Shown piece by piece: positions 30,510-38,027 of a stretch of DNA of 50,386 bases (positions are counted from its first letter, which is position 1; each line of letters opens with the position of its first letter). A program made the position numbers and the translations under genes. This DNA comes from an uncultured Verrucomicrobia subdivision 3 bacterium (GTDB lineage Bacteria; Verrucomicrobiota; Verrucomicrobiia; Limisphaerales; UBA11358). Where the stretch lies: positions 1 to 50,386 of the forward strand of contig CAIMLG010000028.1 in assembly GCA_903842235.1 (NCBI GenBank), in the 5' to 3' direction. The notes beneath the pieces were generated by a model. It saw nothing but the letters and a program-made list of their open reading frames with translations. It was not told the origin of the DNA and searched no databases.

Positions 30510-31025
30510 ATGAGCAATAATGCACCTGAATCAAGTTTGTCGCTGGATACCACGCCTGAGCCGTGCGGAATACGCACCCCCGAAACGGAACTGAAGCCGC
30601 AGTTTTTCCAGCAAGTCCCGAACGTCCTGATTAACGATGTCGCCAAGAACCGACTAAAACCGCTGGATGTCGTCGTGTATATCGTCCTCAAAAATCATCT
30701 GGGGCAAAACCCTTGCACTTGGGTCAGTAATGGCACAATTGCCAGGCTGTGCGGCGTGACAAGTATCACCGCGCGCCGTTCCCTAAATAATCTCCTAGTG
30801 GCGGGGCATATTGAACGACGAGATTGCCACGCGGGACACACGGCAAAAACTTATCTGCGCACCAATGTCATTGACGGCAAGGTGGTCTGTGGTTCGCCAC
30901 GCCCAACGCCAATCCGCCCAACGTGCGCGGCCATGCCTGAATTGACGGCCACGCCTCAGCCGATAATTCCGCCGCTGCCTAATCTTGGCATGGCGGAGAC
31001 GGATGACAACGAACCCCCGTTCTGA
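30510..31025 (+). CDS. Winged-helix (HTH_36-like) DNA-binding protein
   Basis: A 171-residue protein. After a disordered N terminus, residues about 30-105 form a winged helix of the HTH_36/replication-initiator type (FQQVPNVLINDVAKNRLKPL, VVVYIVLKNHLGQNPCTWVS, NGTIARLCGVTSITARRSLN, NLLVAGHIERRD). This domain occurs in plasmid/phage replication proteins and in phage regulators. The C-terminal 60 residues are Pro-rich. The ATG at 30510 is chosen because it follows a ggtgaaagc sequence and the open frame further up overlaps the ankyrin gene. Directly downstream are three copies of an iteron-like sequence, so it may bind them. AT-richer than its surroundings. Confidence 0.6.
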   Translation: MSNNAPESSLSLDTTPEPCGIRTPETELKPQFFQQVPNVLINDVAKNRLKPLDVVVYIVLKNHLGQNPCTWVSNGTIARLCGVTSITARRSLNNLLVAGHIERRDCHAGHTAKTYLRTNVIDGKVVCGSPRPTPIRPTCAAMPELTATPQPIIPPLPNLGMAETDDNEPPF

Positions 31026-31036
31026 AAACCGCGTTT

Positions 31037-31117
31037 CACAGATGAGCAGGGATGGTTCACAAATGAGCAGGGGGCGGGGGATTTGGATGAGCCGAGCGGG
31101 GGCGCACAGATGAGCAG
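31037..31117. repeat. Three iteron-like repeats after the winged-helix gene
   Basis: Direct copies of cacagatgagcag at 31037-31049 and 31105-31117, and cacaaatgagcag at 31058-31070. The first two are 21 bp apart and extend to ttcacagatgagcaggg. Spacing near two helical turns fits protein binding on one DNA face. A degenerate fourth copy (ggatgagccgagcggg) starts near 31086. Confidence 0.6.
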
Positions 31118-31181
31118 CAAACTAGATTCAGGAACCAGATTCAGGAAAGAGATTCAATCGCAGATTGAACGCGAAGCGTAA
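31110..31181 (+). CDS. Possible 23-residue peptide after the iterons
   Basis: An ATG inside the third repeat opens a 23-codon frame (MSSKLDSGTRFRKEIQSQIE and three more residues, stop TAA at 31179-31181), charged and helix-forming. It may be the remnant of a longer gene or a chance frame; the internal attcagga repeats favour chance. Confidence 0.2.
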   Translation: MSSKLDSGTRFRKEIQSQIEREA

Positions 31182-31193
31182 CCGCTGCGCGGT

Positions 31194-31219
31194 TAAAAAA
31201 CCGCCAGAGGCGTTTTTTT
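31194..31219. terminator. Rho-independent terminator
   Basis: aaaaaa-cCGCC-aga-GGCG-ttttttt: a short GC stem with A and T tracts on each side, so it can work in both directions. It ends the winged-helix transcript and separates it from the DMP19-like gene. Confidence 0.65.
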
Positions 31220-31409
31220 GGCGATAACTGGAAGGGTATATCAGAAGCTAACTGTAAAGGGGCATTTTCACCTTCTAGTTACCTTCTGGTCACCTTCAAA
31301 CTGCGAAATATAAGGGCTTTTGACCTACTTTGGAAATTGGCGGCAAGCGGAGCGTAAACGGAGTGAATTTGGCTCGACTTACGGAAGCAAGGAAAATACG
31401 GTTCGCGTC

Positions 31410-31985
31410 ATGAAATCTTGGATGATTGCGATACTGATAATTATCCCTTTGCTGGGGCTACTGTTGCCAAGGCGAAACCAATCAAACAAGACGCCCCCAG
31501 CCGAGAATGAAGTCGAAACCGTCATGTCGCGAATCCACGACGCAATCGGGGGCACCAATGAAACCGAACGCCTTGTCTCACTCCAAAAGCTCCCCAAAGC
31601 CGCCAGAGTTGCTTGGGCTACTTGGATCGTGCAATGCGAAGTCGAGAATGGTGGTTTTGCCCAATATTTTTGGAACATGGAAAGTGAAGGCTATTACGCT
31701 GAAGCGCTGGCTGGCTTTGACGAGATGGGAGCTACGCGCCAGAGGGAAATCTTTGCTACGGCCTGGGACTTAATCAAACCACAACTGCCTATCATGCATA
31801 CGATGCAGGGGCCAAGCGATCGCTTTGCGCGCTACAAGCCATTACTCGTCAAAGAGGGCTTGGCCACTAAATTGGGTGAATTAGATAGCGCTTTTTACCA
31901 CGCTAGCCCCTCGCTCGAAGAAATCCGGGCAAAGTATTTGGCTGCCCATAAGCCAGAACTCCGGTCGCTTGCGAAAAACAACTGA
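31410..31985 (+). CDS. DMP19/DUF4375-like protein with membrane anchor
   Basis: A 191-residue protein. Residues 1-20 are a hydrophobic anchor (SWMIAILIIIPLLGLLLP). Residues about 35-180 match the DMP19-like (DUF4375) domain: a helix with ARVAWATWIVQCEVENGGFA, the hallmark NGGFAQYFWNMESEGYYAEA, then AGFDEMGATRQREIFATAW and FYHASPSLEEIRAKYLAAHK. Neisseria DMP19 is an acidic DNA mimic that titrates a regulator; most relatives are uncharacterised. The ATG at 31410 places the anchor at the N terminus. It lies behind its own terminator-separated promoter region and closes the accessory stretch. Confidence 0.7.
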   Translation: MKSWMIAILIIIPLLGLLLPRRNQSNKTPPAENEVETVMSRIHDAIGGTNETERLVSLQKLPKAARVAWATWIVQCEVENGGFAQYFWNMESEGYYAEALAGFDEMGATRQREIFATAWDLIKPQLPIMHTMQGPSDRFARYKPLLVKEGLATKLGELDSAFYHASPSLEEIRAKYLAAHKPELRSLAKNN

Positions 31986-32045
31986 CTAAAAACAAAACCG
32001 CGCGGACGGCGTTCGCCATCCGCGCTCTGTCGTTTGCAAAAAAGT

Positions 32046-32429
32046 TTACCCGCCGATCTGCTTCGCGTAATCGGCCGGGGTGAGGAGGGCGTTCAGGTCC
32101 GCCGGGTTGGCCAGCTTGACCTTGTAAAACCAGCCGGCGGCGTGGGGGTCGGTGTTCACCAGGGCGGGATTCTCCACCACGGCGGGGTTCACCTCGAGGA
32201 TCTCGCCGCTGACGGGCGAATAGATGTCGCTGGCGGTTTTGACGGATTCCACCACGGCGCAGGCTTCGCCCACCTTCACCTGGCGGCCCACGGCGGGCAG
32301 CTCCACGAAGACGATGTCCGTCAGCTCATGCTGCGCGTGGTCGGTGATGCCCACGGTGGCGGTGGCGCCGCTGACGCGCACCCATTCGTGGGACTTGGCG
32401 TATTTCAAATCGGAAGGAATGTTGCTCAT
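32046..32429 (-). CDS. gcvH: Glycine cleavage system H protein
   Basis: A 127-residue lipoyl carrier protein that shuttles the aminomethyl group among the P, T and L proteins of glycine cleavage. The lipoyl-attachment Lys64 sits in the conserved ESVKTASDIYSPVSGEILEV. DLKYAKSHEWVRV at the N terminus and ADYAKQIG at the C terminus are typical. Length is normal. gcvP and gcvT are not in the window. It is in the same direction as alaS, 71 bases downstream of that gene's stop. Confidence 0.96.
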   Translation of the reverse strand: MSNIPSDLKYAKSHEWVRVSGATATVGITDHAQHELTDIVFVELPAVGRQVKVGEACAVVESVKTASDIYSPVSGEILEVNPAVVENPALVNTDPHAAGWFYKVKLANPADLNALLTPADYAKQIGG

Positions 32430-32500
32430 AAATTGGTGCCGCTAGGTTACGCGGATTTGCTCATTTGAAAATACTTTTCCGCGGGGGCCACCCCGGCGGT

Positions 32501-35299
32501 TTAGCCGAGCAGGCTTTTGGCCTTGGCCAGCGCCTCGTCGAGCTGGGTGGCGTCCTTGCCACCGCCGCGCGCGTTGTCTGGCTTGCCGCCGCCTTTGCCG
32601 CCGACGATCGGCGCGATGGCCTGAATAAGCTTGCCCGCTTGGAATTTCGCGGTGTATTCCGGCGAAACCGCCGCGATGAGGGCCACGGCGCCATGCGCCG
32701 CGCCGCCGAGCACGATGACACCCGCGAAGCGGCCCTTGAGCGAGTCGGCGACGGTCTGGAGAAAATCCCCGTCCACGCCGCCGACGTTGTGGATGATGGC
32801 GGGGGTGCCGTTGATGGCTTGCACGCGTTCCAGCAATTCACTCGCGGCGTTCGAGGCTTCGCGTTGCTGGGCGACCTTGAGCAACTTCTCCAATTCCTTC
32901 TGGTGCGCGAACAAGGCTTCGATCTTCTTTTCCAGCTCATGCACGGGCGAGTTGATCTTGGCCGCAATGGTCTTGATGAGCTGCAACTGCTCGTTGGCCA
33001 CGCCATAGGCTGCCAGCCCGGCGACGGCTTCGATGCGCCGGACGCCGGCGGCAATGGCGCTTTCGCCGACGATGCGAAACAGACCGATCTCGCCGGTGGC
33101 GCGCGTGTGCGTGCCGCCGCACAGTTCCATGGAATAGCCGTCCAGTGCTTGCGCACGGCCACCAATCTGCACCACGCGGACGGTGTCGCCGTATTTGTCG
33201 CCGAAGAATTGCATCACATCTTTGCGGTGCTTCACGTCGGCATGCGCGACTTCGGTCCACGAGACGCCAGCGTTTTCCAGAATGCGCTCGTTGACGAGCT
33301 TCTCGATGTCGGCAACCTGCGCGGGCGTGAGCGGCGCGCTGTTGAAATCGAAGGTCAACTTGTCGGGCCCGACGAAGGAACCTTTCTGCGCGGCCTCCCG
33401 GCTGGCGACCTCGTGCAAGGCCCAGTGAAGCAAGTGCGTGACGGTGTGATGCCGCTGGATGGCATCGCGGCGGGACTTGTCCACCCGGACAACCACTTCA
33501 TCGCCGATGGCTGGCGCCTCTTCACCCTCGACTAAGTGCAGGAAGGTGTTGCCGGATTTCTGCGTGTTCGTGATGCGTAGCCGCGCTGGTGAAAGCGCGG
33601 AAGTCCGCGAATTCACATTCGCGGCTACCAGCAACTCGCCGGTGTCGCCCACCTGGCCGCCCATTTCGGCGTAGCAGGCGCTGGTGTCGAGGATTACGGC
33701 CGTCTTGTTCTTCAAGGAGACGACTTCAAGGACTTTGGCCTGGACCGCCATGTCCTCGTAGCCGACGAAGGTCGTGGGCGTGGTGGTCTCGATTTGGGAG
33801 AGGGAAATGACTTCCTTCTTCTGCGCGGCACGGGCGCGGGCGCGCTGTTCTTCCATCAACTTCTCAAAGCCTTCCTGGTCCACGGTCAAACCGCGTTCGC
33901 GCGCCATCAGCTCGGTGAGGTCGAGCGGGAAGCCGTAGGTATCGTAGAGCTTGAAGGCGAAGTCGCCCGTGATTTGGGGAGCCGAAGCGGTCGGCAAGTT
34001 GCCCGCCGGAACGGGCTGGCAGCCCGTTCCACCCTGCAACTTTGCCGCTTCTTCTTCAAACAACTCAATCCCCCGGTCCAACGTCTTGTTAAACGCCTCT
34101 TCCTCACGCTGAATAGTTTCCTGCACAATCTTTTTCTGGGAGCGGATTTCGGGGAAGATGTCGCCGAAGTTGTCGGCCACCACGTCCACGAGCTTGTAGA
34201 AGAACGGTTCCTTGAAGCCCAGCGTGCGGCCGTAACGGACGGCGCGGCGCAGGATGCGGCGCAAAACGTAATTGCGGTCGTTATTGCCGGGCTGAATGCC
34301 ATCGGCAATGGCAAAACTCAGCGTCCGAATGTGGTCGGCAATAACGCGGAACGCCACGTCGGCCTTTTCCTGCTCGGTTTCGCCGGTGCTGCCCGCTTTC
34401 GGGAGCGTGGAACCATATTTCCGGCCGCTGAACTTTTCAATGGCGTCAAAAATGGGGCGGAAAATGTCGGTCTCGTAATTGGAAATCTTGGCGTGAGCGA
34501 AGTCGGTAAAATTCTTCGTGCCTTGGATGATGCTGGCGGCGCGCTCAAACCCCATGCCGGTGTCCACGTGCTTGGCCGGGAGGGGCGAGAACGTGCCGTC
34601 GGGGTTGGCGTTGAATTGGATGAAAACGAGATTCCAGATCTCGATGCAGCGGGCGTCGCCTTGGTTCACCAAACGGCCTTTGGTGTCGCCGGCGGGCGTG
34701 AGGTCCACGTGCAATTCCGAGCACGGGCCGCACGGGCCGGTTTCGCCCATCATCCAGAAATTGTCCTTCTTGTTGCCGCTGACGATATGGACGGCGGGAT
34801 CGAGACCCACGCTGCGAAATTTCTCGGCCCAGAAGTTCCACGCTTCCTGATCGAAGTCGCTGGGGTCGTTCTTGGATTTGTCCGGCGAGTAAACCGTGGC
34901 GTAAAGCCGCTGCGGGGGGAATTTCCAGATGCCAACGACGAGTTCCCAGGCCCATTCGGTGGCTTCTTTTTTGAAATAATCGCCGAAGGACCAGTTGCCG
35001 AGCATCTCAAAAAACGTGTGGTGATAGGTGTCGAGGCCGACGTCATCGAGGTCGTTGTGCTTGCCGCCGGCACGGATGCATTTCTGGGTATCGGCCGCGC
35101 GGCCGGGCATGTAGGGGCACCGGGTCTGGCCGAGGAAGATGGGCACGAACTGGTTCATGCCGGCATTGGTGAACAGCAGATTCGGGCTGTCCGGCATCAG
35201 CGAGGACGACGGGACAATGGTGTGTTGCTTCGACTTGAAAAAGTCGAGGAACGACTTGCGGATTTCCGCGCCGGAAGGAATCGAGGTGCTGTTACTCAT
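32501..35299 (-). CDS. alaS: Alanyl-tRNA synthetase
   Basis: A 932-residue synthetase, longer than the usual 870-880. Domains: class II catalytic domain (FLDFFKSKQHTIVPSSSLMP, FTNAGMNQFVPIFLG, DVGLDTYHHTFFEMLGNWSF), tRNA-recognition helices (RNYVLRRILRRAVRYG) and the editing domain with its zinc site (HHTVTHLLHWAL; CGGTHTRATGEIG). A C-terminal region follows with a coiled coil (VHELEKKIEALFAHQKELEK) and the Gly-rich DHHA1 end (IVGGKGGGKPDNARGGGKDA). Two segments look like insertions encoded by dispersed repeats: residues 423-442 (GGTGCQPVPAGNLPTASAPQ) before ITGDFAFKLYDTYGFPLDLT, and about 558-575 (VAANVNSRTSALSPARLR) after the YAEMGGQVGDTGELL motif. Both sit in surface loops next to conserved motifs, so activity is probably kept. 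Confidence 0.96.
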   Translation of the reverse strand: MSNSTSIPSGAEIRKSFLDFFKSKQHTIVPSSSLMPDSPNLLFTNAGMNQFVPIFLGQTRCPYMPGRAADTQKCIRAGGKHNDLDDVGLDTYHHTFFEMLGNWSFGDYFKKEATEWAWELVVGIWKFPPQRLYATVYSPDKSKNDPSDFDQEAWNFWAEKFRSVGLDPAVHIVSGNKKDNFWMMGETGPCGPCSELHVDLTPAGDTKGRLVNQGDARCIEIWNLVFIQFNANPDGTFSPLPAKHVDTGMGFERAASIIQGTKNFTDFAHAKISNYETDIFRPIFDAIEKFSGRKYGSTLPKAGSTGETEQEKADVAFRVIADHIRTLSFAIADGIQPGNNDRNYVLRRILRRAVRYGRTLGFKEPFFYKLVDVVADNFGDIFPEIRSQKKIVQETIQREEEAFNKTLDRGIELFEEEAAKLQGGTGCQPVPAGNLPTASAPQITGDFAFKLYDTYGFPLDLTELMARERGLTVDQEGFEKLMEEQRARARAAQKKEVISLSQIETTTPTTFVGYEDMAVQAKVLEVVSLKNKTAVILDTSACYAEMGGQVGDTGELLVAANVNSRTSALSPARLRITNTQKSGNTFLHLVEGEEAPAIGDEVVVRVDKSRRDAIQRHHTVTHLLHWALHEVASREAAQKGSFVGPDKLTFDFNSAPLTPAQVADIEKLVNERILENAGVSWTEVAHADVKHRKDVMQFFGDKYGDTVRVVQIGGRAQALDGYSMELCGGTHTRATGEIGLFRIVGESAIAAGVRRIEAVAGLAAYGVANEQLQLIKTIAAKINSPVHELEKKIEALFAHQKELEKLLKVAQQREASNAASELLERVQAINGTPAIIHNVGGVDGDFLQTVADSLKGRFAGVIVLGGAAHGAVALIAAVSPEYTAKFQAGKLIQAIAPIVGGKGGGKPDNARGGGKDATQLDEALAKAKSLLG
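33577..33628. repeat. 52-bp palindromic element in frame inside alaS
   Basis: Perfect 9-bp terminal inverted repeats (gtagccgcg / cgcggctac) enclose two nested hairpins (ccgcg ... gcgcgg and ccgcgaat ... attcgcgg). It encodes a loop of about 18 residues in the editing domain of AlaS. It is unrelated to the other alaS element. Confidence 0.85.
33992..34033. repeat. In-frame TGxQPV palindromic element in alaS
   Basis: Reverse-strand copy of the element in metH at 9470-9511 (35 of 42 bases identical), containing aacgggct ... agcccgtt arms. It is translated in the same frame of the element as in MetH, giving GGTGCQPVPAGNLP. Confidence 0.9.
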
Positions 35300-35365
35300 G
35301 GCAAAAAATCGAGCGCCGAGCCTAGCAAACCCGCCCCGGGCAAGCGAGGGGAAGTTTTGGGCTGT

Positions 35366-35905
35366 TCAGCGCGCCCGCTGAAACTGCGCCAGCGGCATTT
35401 GGGCGAGCGCCTCGCTGGCGGCGCGCAGGATGTCCGGCTTGCCCAGCGCCTGCGCCGCCCGGGCACGATGCAACTGCGCCTCGACCATCTGCGGATTGAG
35501 AGCCAGCGCCCGCTCCGCACATTCCAGCGCCGGCGCATGGCGGCCGAGCTGGCCATTCAAGCTGGCGAGATTCGCCCAGCCGAGCGCATTCTGCGGGTCG
35601 GCCTTGAGCGCCTGCGACAGACATTGCACGGCTTCCGCGGGCCGATTCAAAGCGCCGAACAGCAGGCTGGCGAGGTTGTTCCACGTTTTGAAATCGGCGG
35701 CATCCAGCTTCAGCGCCCGGCGATAACTCGTTTCCGCCTCGGCCCAGCGCCCCAGCGCCGCCTGCGCCACGCCCTGGTAAAACCACGGCGCCGCCGCCGC
35801 CTTTTCCGCGCGCCACGCCCCGGTCAAAGCCAGCACGTCGCCCCAGCGCTGTTGCTCACAGAGCGAACGGGCTTGCGCGGTCAGGTCTTTCGAGCGGGCG
35901 GACAT
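35366..35905 (-). CDS. TPR-repeat protein
   Basis: A 179-residue protein without a signal peptide, made of about four tetratricopeptide repeats (WFYQGVAQAALGRWAEAETS, TWNNLASLLFGALNRPAEAV, ALGWANLASLNGQLGRHAPA, MVEAQLHRARAAQALGKPDI). These are protein-interaction modules in the cytoplasm. It lies 66 bases upstream of alaS on the same strand, so cotranscription is possible, but no functional link to alaS is known. It is divergent from the prepilin-like gene. Confidence 0.75.
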   Translation of the reverse strand: MSARSKDLTAQARSLCEQQRWGDVLALTGAWRAEKAAAAPWFYQGVAQAALGRWAEAETSYRRALKLDAADFKTWNNLASLLFGALNRPAEAVQCLSQALKADPQNALGWANLASLNGQLGRHAPALECAERALALNPQMVEAQLHRARAAQALGKPDILRAASEALAQMPLAQFQRAR

Positions 35906-36017
35906 CGGGAAATTATTTCAACTCCGCGCCCCCAAGACAAACCAAACCGGCACGAAAGCCGGGTAAAAAATGAACCACTTGAAACTTCGCCGCGCGCGGT
36001 TTCGTCTGGCAGTTAGC

Positions 36018-36779
36018 ATGCAAACTCATTCCCCCCACCGGCCCCGGGGCTTCACCTTGATTGAACTGCTCGTGGTGATCGCCATCATCGCCATTCTGGC
36101 CGCGATGCTGTTGCCGGCGCTGGCGCGGGCGAAGGAGAAAGGCCGGCAAATCGCCTGCACCAGCAACCAGCGCCAACTGCAACTGGCCTGGCACATGTAT
36201 CTGAACGATAATGGCGATGCCCTGCCGCTGAACACGCAGATCAGCTCCGGCCCCACCACGGCCCGCAGCGCCACCAACAGCTGGATCATCGGCAATGCCC
36301 AAGTGGACACGGACCTGAACTACATCCGCAACGGCACGCTGTATTCCTACGTCAACAATACCGCCGTGTATCATTGCGCCTCGGATATGGCCACCATTGT
36401 CGGCGGGGGCAGCCAGACGCGAAACTGGAGCTATGCCATGCAATGCTACCTGAACGGCAATGGCACATCGCCCAGCACGGTTACGAAATACGGGCAATTA
36501 CGTTCGCCGGGAACTATTTTTGTCTTTTTGGATGAATCGGCCGCCACGCTGGACGACGGCATGTTCTGGCTGCTGCGGAGTGCGGATGCCAATGGCGACC
36601 GGTGGGCCAACCTGGTTTCCGACCGGCATGCTCAGGGCGCCAACTTTTCGTTTGCCGATGGCCACTGCGAGCATTTTCATTGGAAGGCGCCGAAACCCGG
36701 CACTTACAATCAGCAGGCCACGGGCGGCGACCTGGAGGATCTGCGCAAAATCCAGAGCCTGCTCGTGCCGCTGCCTTGA
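36018..36779 (+). CDS. Type IV prepilin-like / DUF1559-type protein
   Basis: A protein of about 253 residues with a class III leader: [23 protein letters not shown], cleaved before Phe by prepilin peptidase and N-methylated, with Glu5 present. The globular part begins [20 protein letters not shown], then [14 protein letters not shown], and ends with the [12 protein letters not shown] motif ([20 protein letters not shown]). These are hallmarks of the large Verrucomicrobia/Planctomycetes/Lentisphaerae pseudopilin family. Members are thought to be secreted or surface fibre components; a specific role is unknown. No other pilus or secretion genes are nearby. ATG 36018 leaves a short leader; ATG 35970 is possible. 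Confidence 0.88.
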   Translation: MQTHSPHRPRGFTLIELLVVIAIIAILAAMLLPALARAKEKGRQIACTSNQRQLQLAWHMYLNDNGDALPLNTQISSGPTTARSATNSWIIGNAQVDTDLNYIRNGTLYSYVNNTAVYHCASDMATIVGGGSQTRNWSYAMQCYLNGNGTSPSTVTKYGQLRSPGTIFVFLDESAATLDDGMFWLLRSADANGDRWANLVSDRHAQGANFSFADGHCEHFHWKAPKPGTYNQQATGGDLEDLRKIQSLLVPLP

Positions 36780-36856
36780 GGGCCGCAGCCACGCCGCCTG
36801 CGCCGGGGCGACTTTAGATTGGATTTGCCGCCGGGTTTTGCGAAACTTTCGCCACA

Positions 36857-37339
36857 ATGAAGCCGATTATCAAACTTTTGCTCGAAGGCGGCAGCCTGGA
36901 CACCCAGCAGATGGCGCAGCTGCTCAACGTGTCCGAGGCCGACGTGAACCAGCAGCTCGCCGAGCTGAAGACCCAGCGCGTGCTGCTGGGGTTCCGCCCG
37001 GTGCTGAACCTCGCCCATGAAGATTCCGGCGTGGTCCGCGCCGTCATCGAAGTGCGCATCACGCCCGAACGCGGCGGCGGCTTCAACCGGCTGGCCGAAC
37101 GCATCGGCCGGTTCGACGAGGTGGAATCGTGCTACCTCATGTCCGGCGGCTACGATTTGCTGGTGTTCGTGAACGGCGCGAGCCTGCAGCGCGTGGCGGC
37201 CTTCGTCTCGGAAAAGCTCTCCACGCTGGAAGGCGTGCTCTCCACGGCCACGCATTTCATGCTGCGGTCCTACAAGGAAAACGGCTTCCTCATCGAAACC
37301 AAGCCCGAGGAGACCGACCGACTCAAGGTGACGCCGTGA
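36857..37339 (+). CDS. Lrp/AsnC-family transcriptional regulator
   Basis: A 160-residue regulator. Residues 1-60 are the winged helix (LLLEGGSLDTQQMAQLLNVS, EADVNQQLAELKTQRVLLGF). Residues 65-145 are the ligand-binding RAM domain (VVRAVIEVRITPERGGGFNR, LAERIGRFDEVESCYLMSGG, YDLLVFVNGASLQRVAAFVS). Family members bind amino acids and control amino-acid metabolism. The aminotransferase about 1.1 kb downstream is probably the native neighbour and a plausible target; a HigB/HigA-like pair is inserted between them. The last 111 bp recur at 37896-38006 with 95% identity, bounding that insertion. The intact copy may therefore have a 3' end supplied by the inserted DNA. Confidence 0.88.
   Translation: MKPIIKLLLEGGSLDTQQMAQLLNVSEADVNQQLAELKTQRVLLGFRPVLNLAHEDSGVVRAVIEVRITPERGGGFNRLAERIGRFDEVESCYLMSGGYDLLVFVNGASLQRVAAFVSEKLSTLEGVLSTATHFMLRSYKENGFLIETKPEETDRLKVTP
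37229..37339. repeat. 111-bp direct repeat, left copy (3' end of lrp)
   Basis: Gap-free match to 37896-38006 with five differences: four synonymous, one Glu to Lys. It ends exactly at the stop codon. Confidence 0.95.
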
Positions 37340-37342
37340 GTT

Positions 37343-37633
37343 ATGCACGTCATCACGCGCAAACGGTTGAATGAGTTTGCCGCCAAGCATCCGACGGCGA
37401 CCAGCGGACTAGGGCATTGGTATCGCGCATTGGAGCAAAACAACCCGGCGAACTTCGCCGAGCTTCGGCGTTTGTTTCCGCACACCGACCAAGTGGGCGG
37501 GCTGACGGTTTTTAACATCGGCGGCAACAAGGCTCGCCTGATTGCCGCCCTTCACTATAATCGCCGCAAGGTGTATATTCGGGCCGTGCTGACGCACGCC
37601 GAGTATGACCTCGGCAACTGGAAAGAGAGCTAA
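37343..37633 (+). CDS. higB: HigB-family mRNA interferase toxin
   Basis: A 96-residue protein matching the HigB_toxin/RelE-like family (PF09907): MHVITRKRLNEFAAKHPTAT at the start, LGHWYRALEQNNPANFAELR, then FNIGGNKARLIAALHYNRRK and VYIRAVLTHAEYDLGNWK at the end. This toxin cleaves mRNA on ribosomes until neutralised by HigA. The ATG lies 3 bases after the lrp stop and the HigA-like gene follows after 2 bases. It is immediately inside the left boundary of an insertion flanked by the 111-bp lrp repeat. The basic and aromatic catalytic region looks intact. Confidence 0.88.
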   Translation: MHVITRKRLNEFAAKHPTATSGLGHWYRALEQNNPANFAELRRLFPHTDQVGGLTVFNIGGNKARLIAALHYNRRKVYIRAVLTHAEYDLGNWKES

Positions 37634-37635
37634 TT

Positions 37636-37860
37636 ATGTCCACCGCGCAAATTGAACAAGCCTTCGCAGCCTGGCCGCAAGTCGAGCCGACGCTGCGCGT
37701 GCCGCACAGCGAGCGCGAATACCGCGAGCTGGTAAAGCTGCTGGATCGGCTGGTGGATGAAGTCGGCGAGAATGAAAACCATCCGCTGGCCTCGCTGATG
37801 GAAGTCCTCGGCGTGCTCATCGAAAAATACGAGGACGAAAACGTCGCGGAACTGGCCTGA
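37636..37860 (+). CDS. higA: HigA-like antitoxin, probably truncated
   Basis: A 74-residue protein. EREYRELVKLLDRLVDEVGE and HPLASLMEVLGVLIEKYEDE are the N-terminal, toxin-binding part of COG5499-type HigA antitoxins. Full-length members continue with an XRE helix-turn-helix of about 50 residues; here the chain stops at VAELA and the lrp fragment begins 36 bases later. The DNA-binding half therefore seems to have been lost at the right junction of the insertion, although naturally short variants exist. Without it, neutralisation might persist but operon repression through HigA would not. Confidence 0.7.
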   Translation: MSTAQIEQAFAAWPQVEPTLRVPHSEREYRELVKLLDRLVDEVGENENHPLASLMEVLGVLIEKYEDENVAELA

Positions 37861-37865
37861 GCTTT

Positions 37866-38006
37866 ATGGATTTCTCACTGTCCAGCATTGAGATTGAAGG
37901 CGTGCTCTCCACCGCCACGCATTTCATGCTGCGTTCCTACAAGAAAAACGGCTTCCTCATCGAAACCAAACCCGAGGAGACCGACCGGCTCAAGGTGACG
38001 CCGTGA
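37866..38006 (+). pseudogene. Diverged 3' fragment of lrp (right copy of repeat)
   Basis: A 46-codon open frame starting at ATG 37866. After ten unrelated residues it reads EGVLSTATHFMLRSYKKNGF and on to the Lrp C terminus. The 111 bp at 37896-38006 match 37229-37339 with mostly synonymous changes. It lacks the DNA-binding and most of the ligand domain, so it is the stranded 3' end of an lrp allele. Translation is possible but no function is evident. Confidence 0.85.
37896..38006. repeat. 111-bp direct repeat, right copy
   Basis: Second copy of the lrp 3' end; see 37229-37339. Confidence 0.95.
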
Positions 38007-38027
38007 AATAATTTGGAAACACGAAAT

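Noticed and set aside
31037-31117. A CRISPR array
   Set aside because: The repeats are too short (13-17 bp), too few and unevenly spaced.
33794-36016. A 740-codon open frame antisense to alaS and the TPR gene
   Set aside because: It spans two real genes on the other strand and has no recognisable domain.
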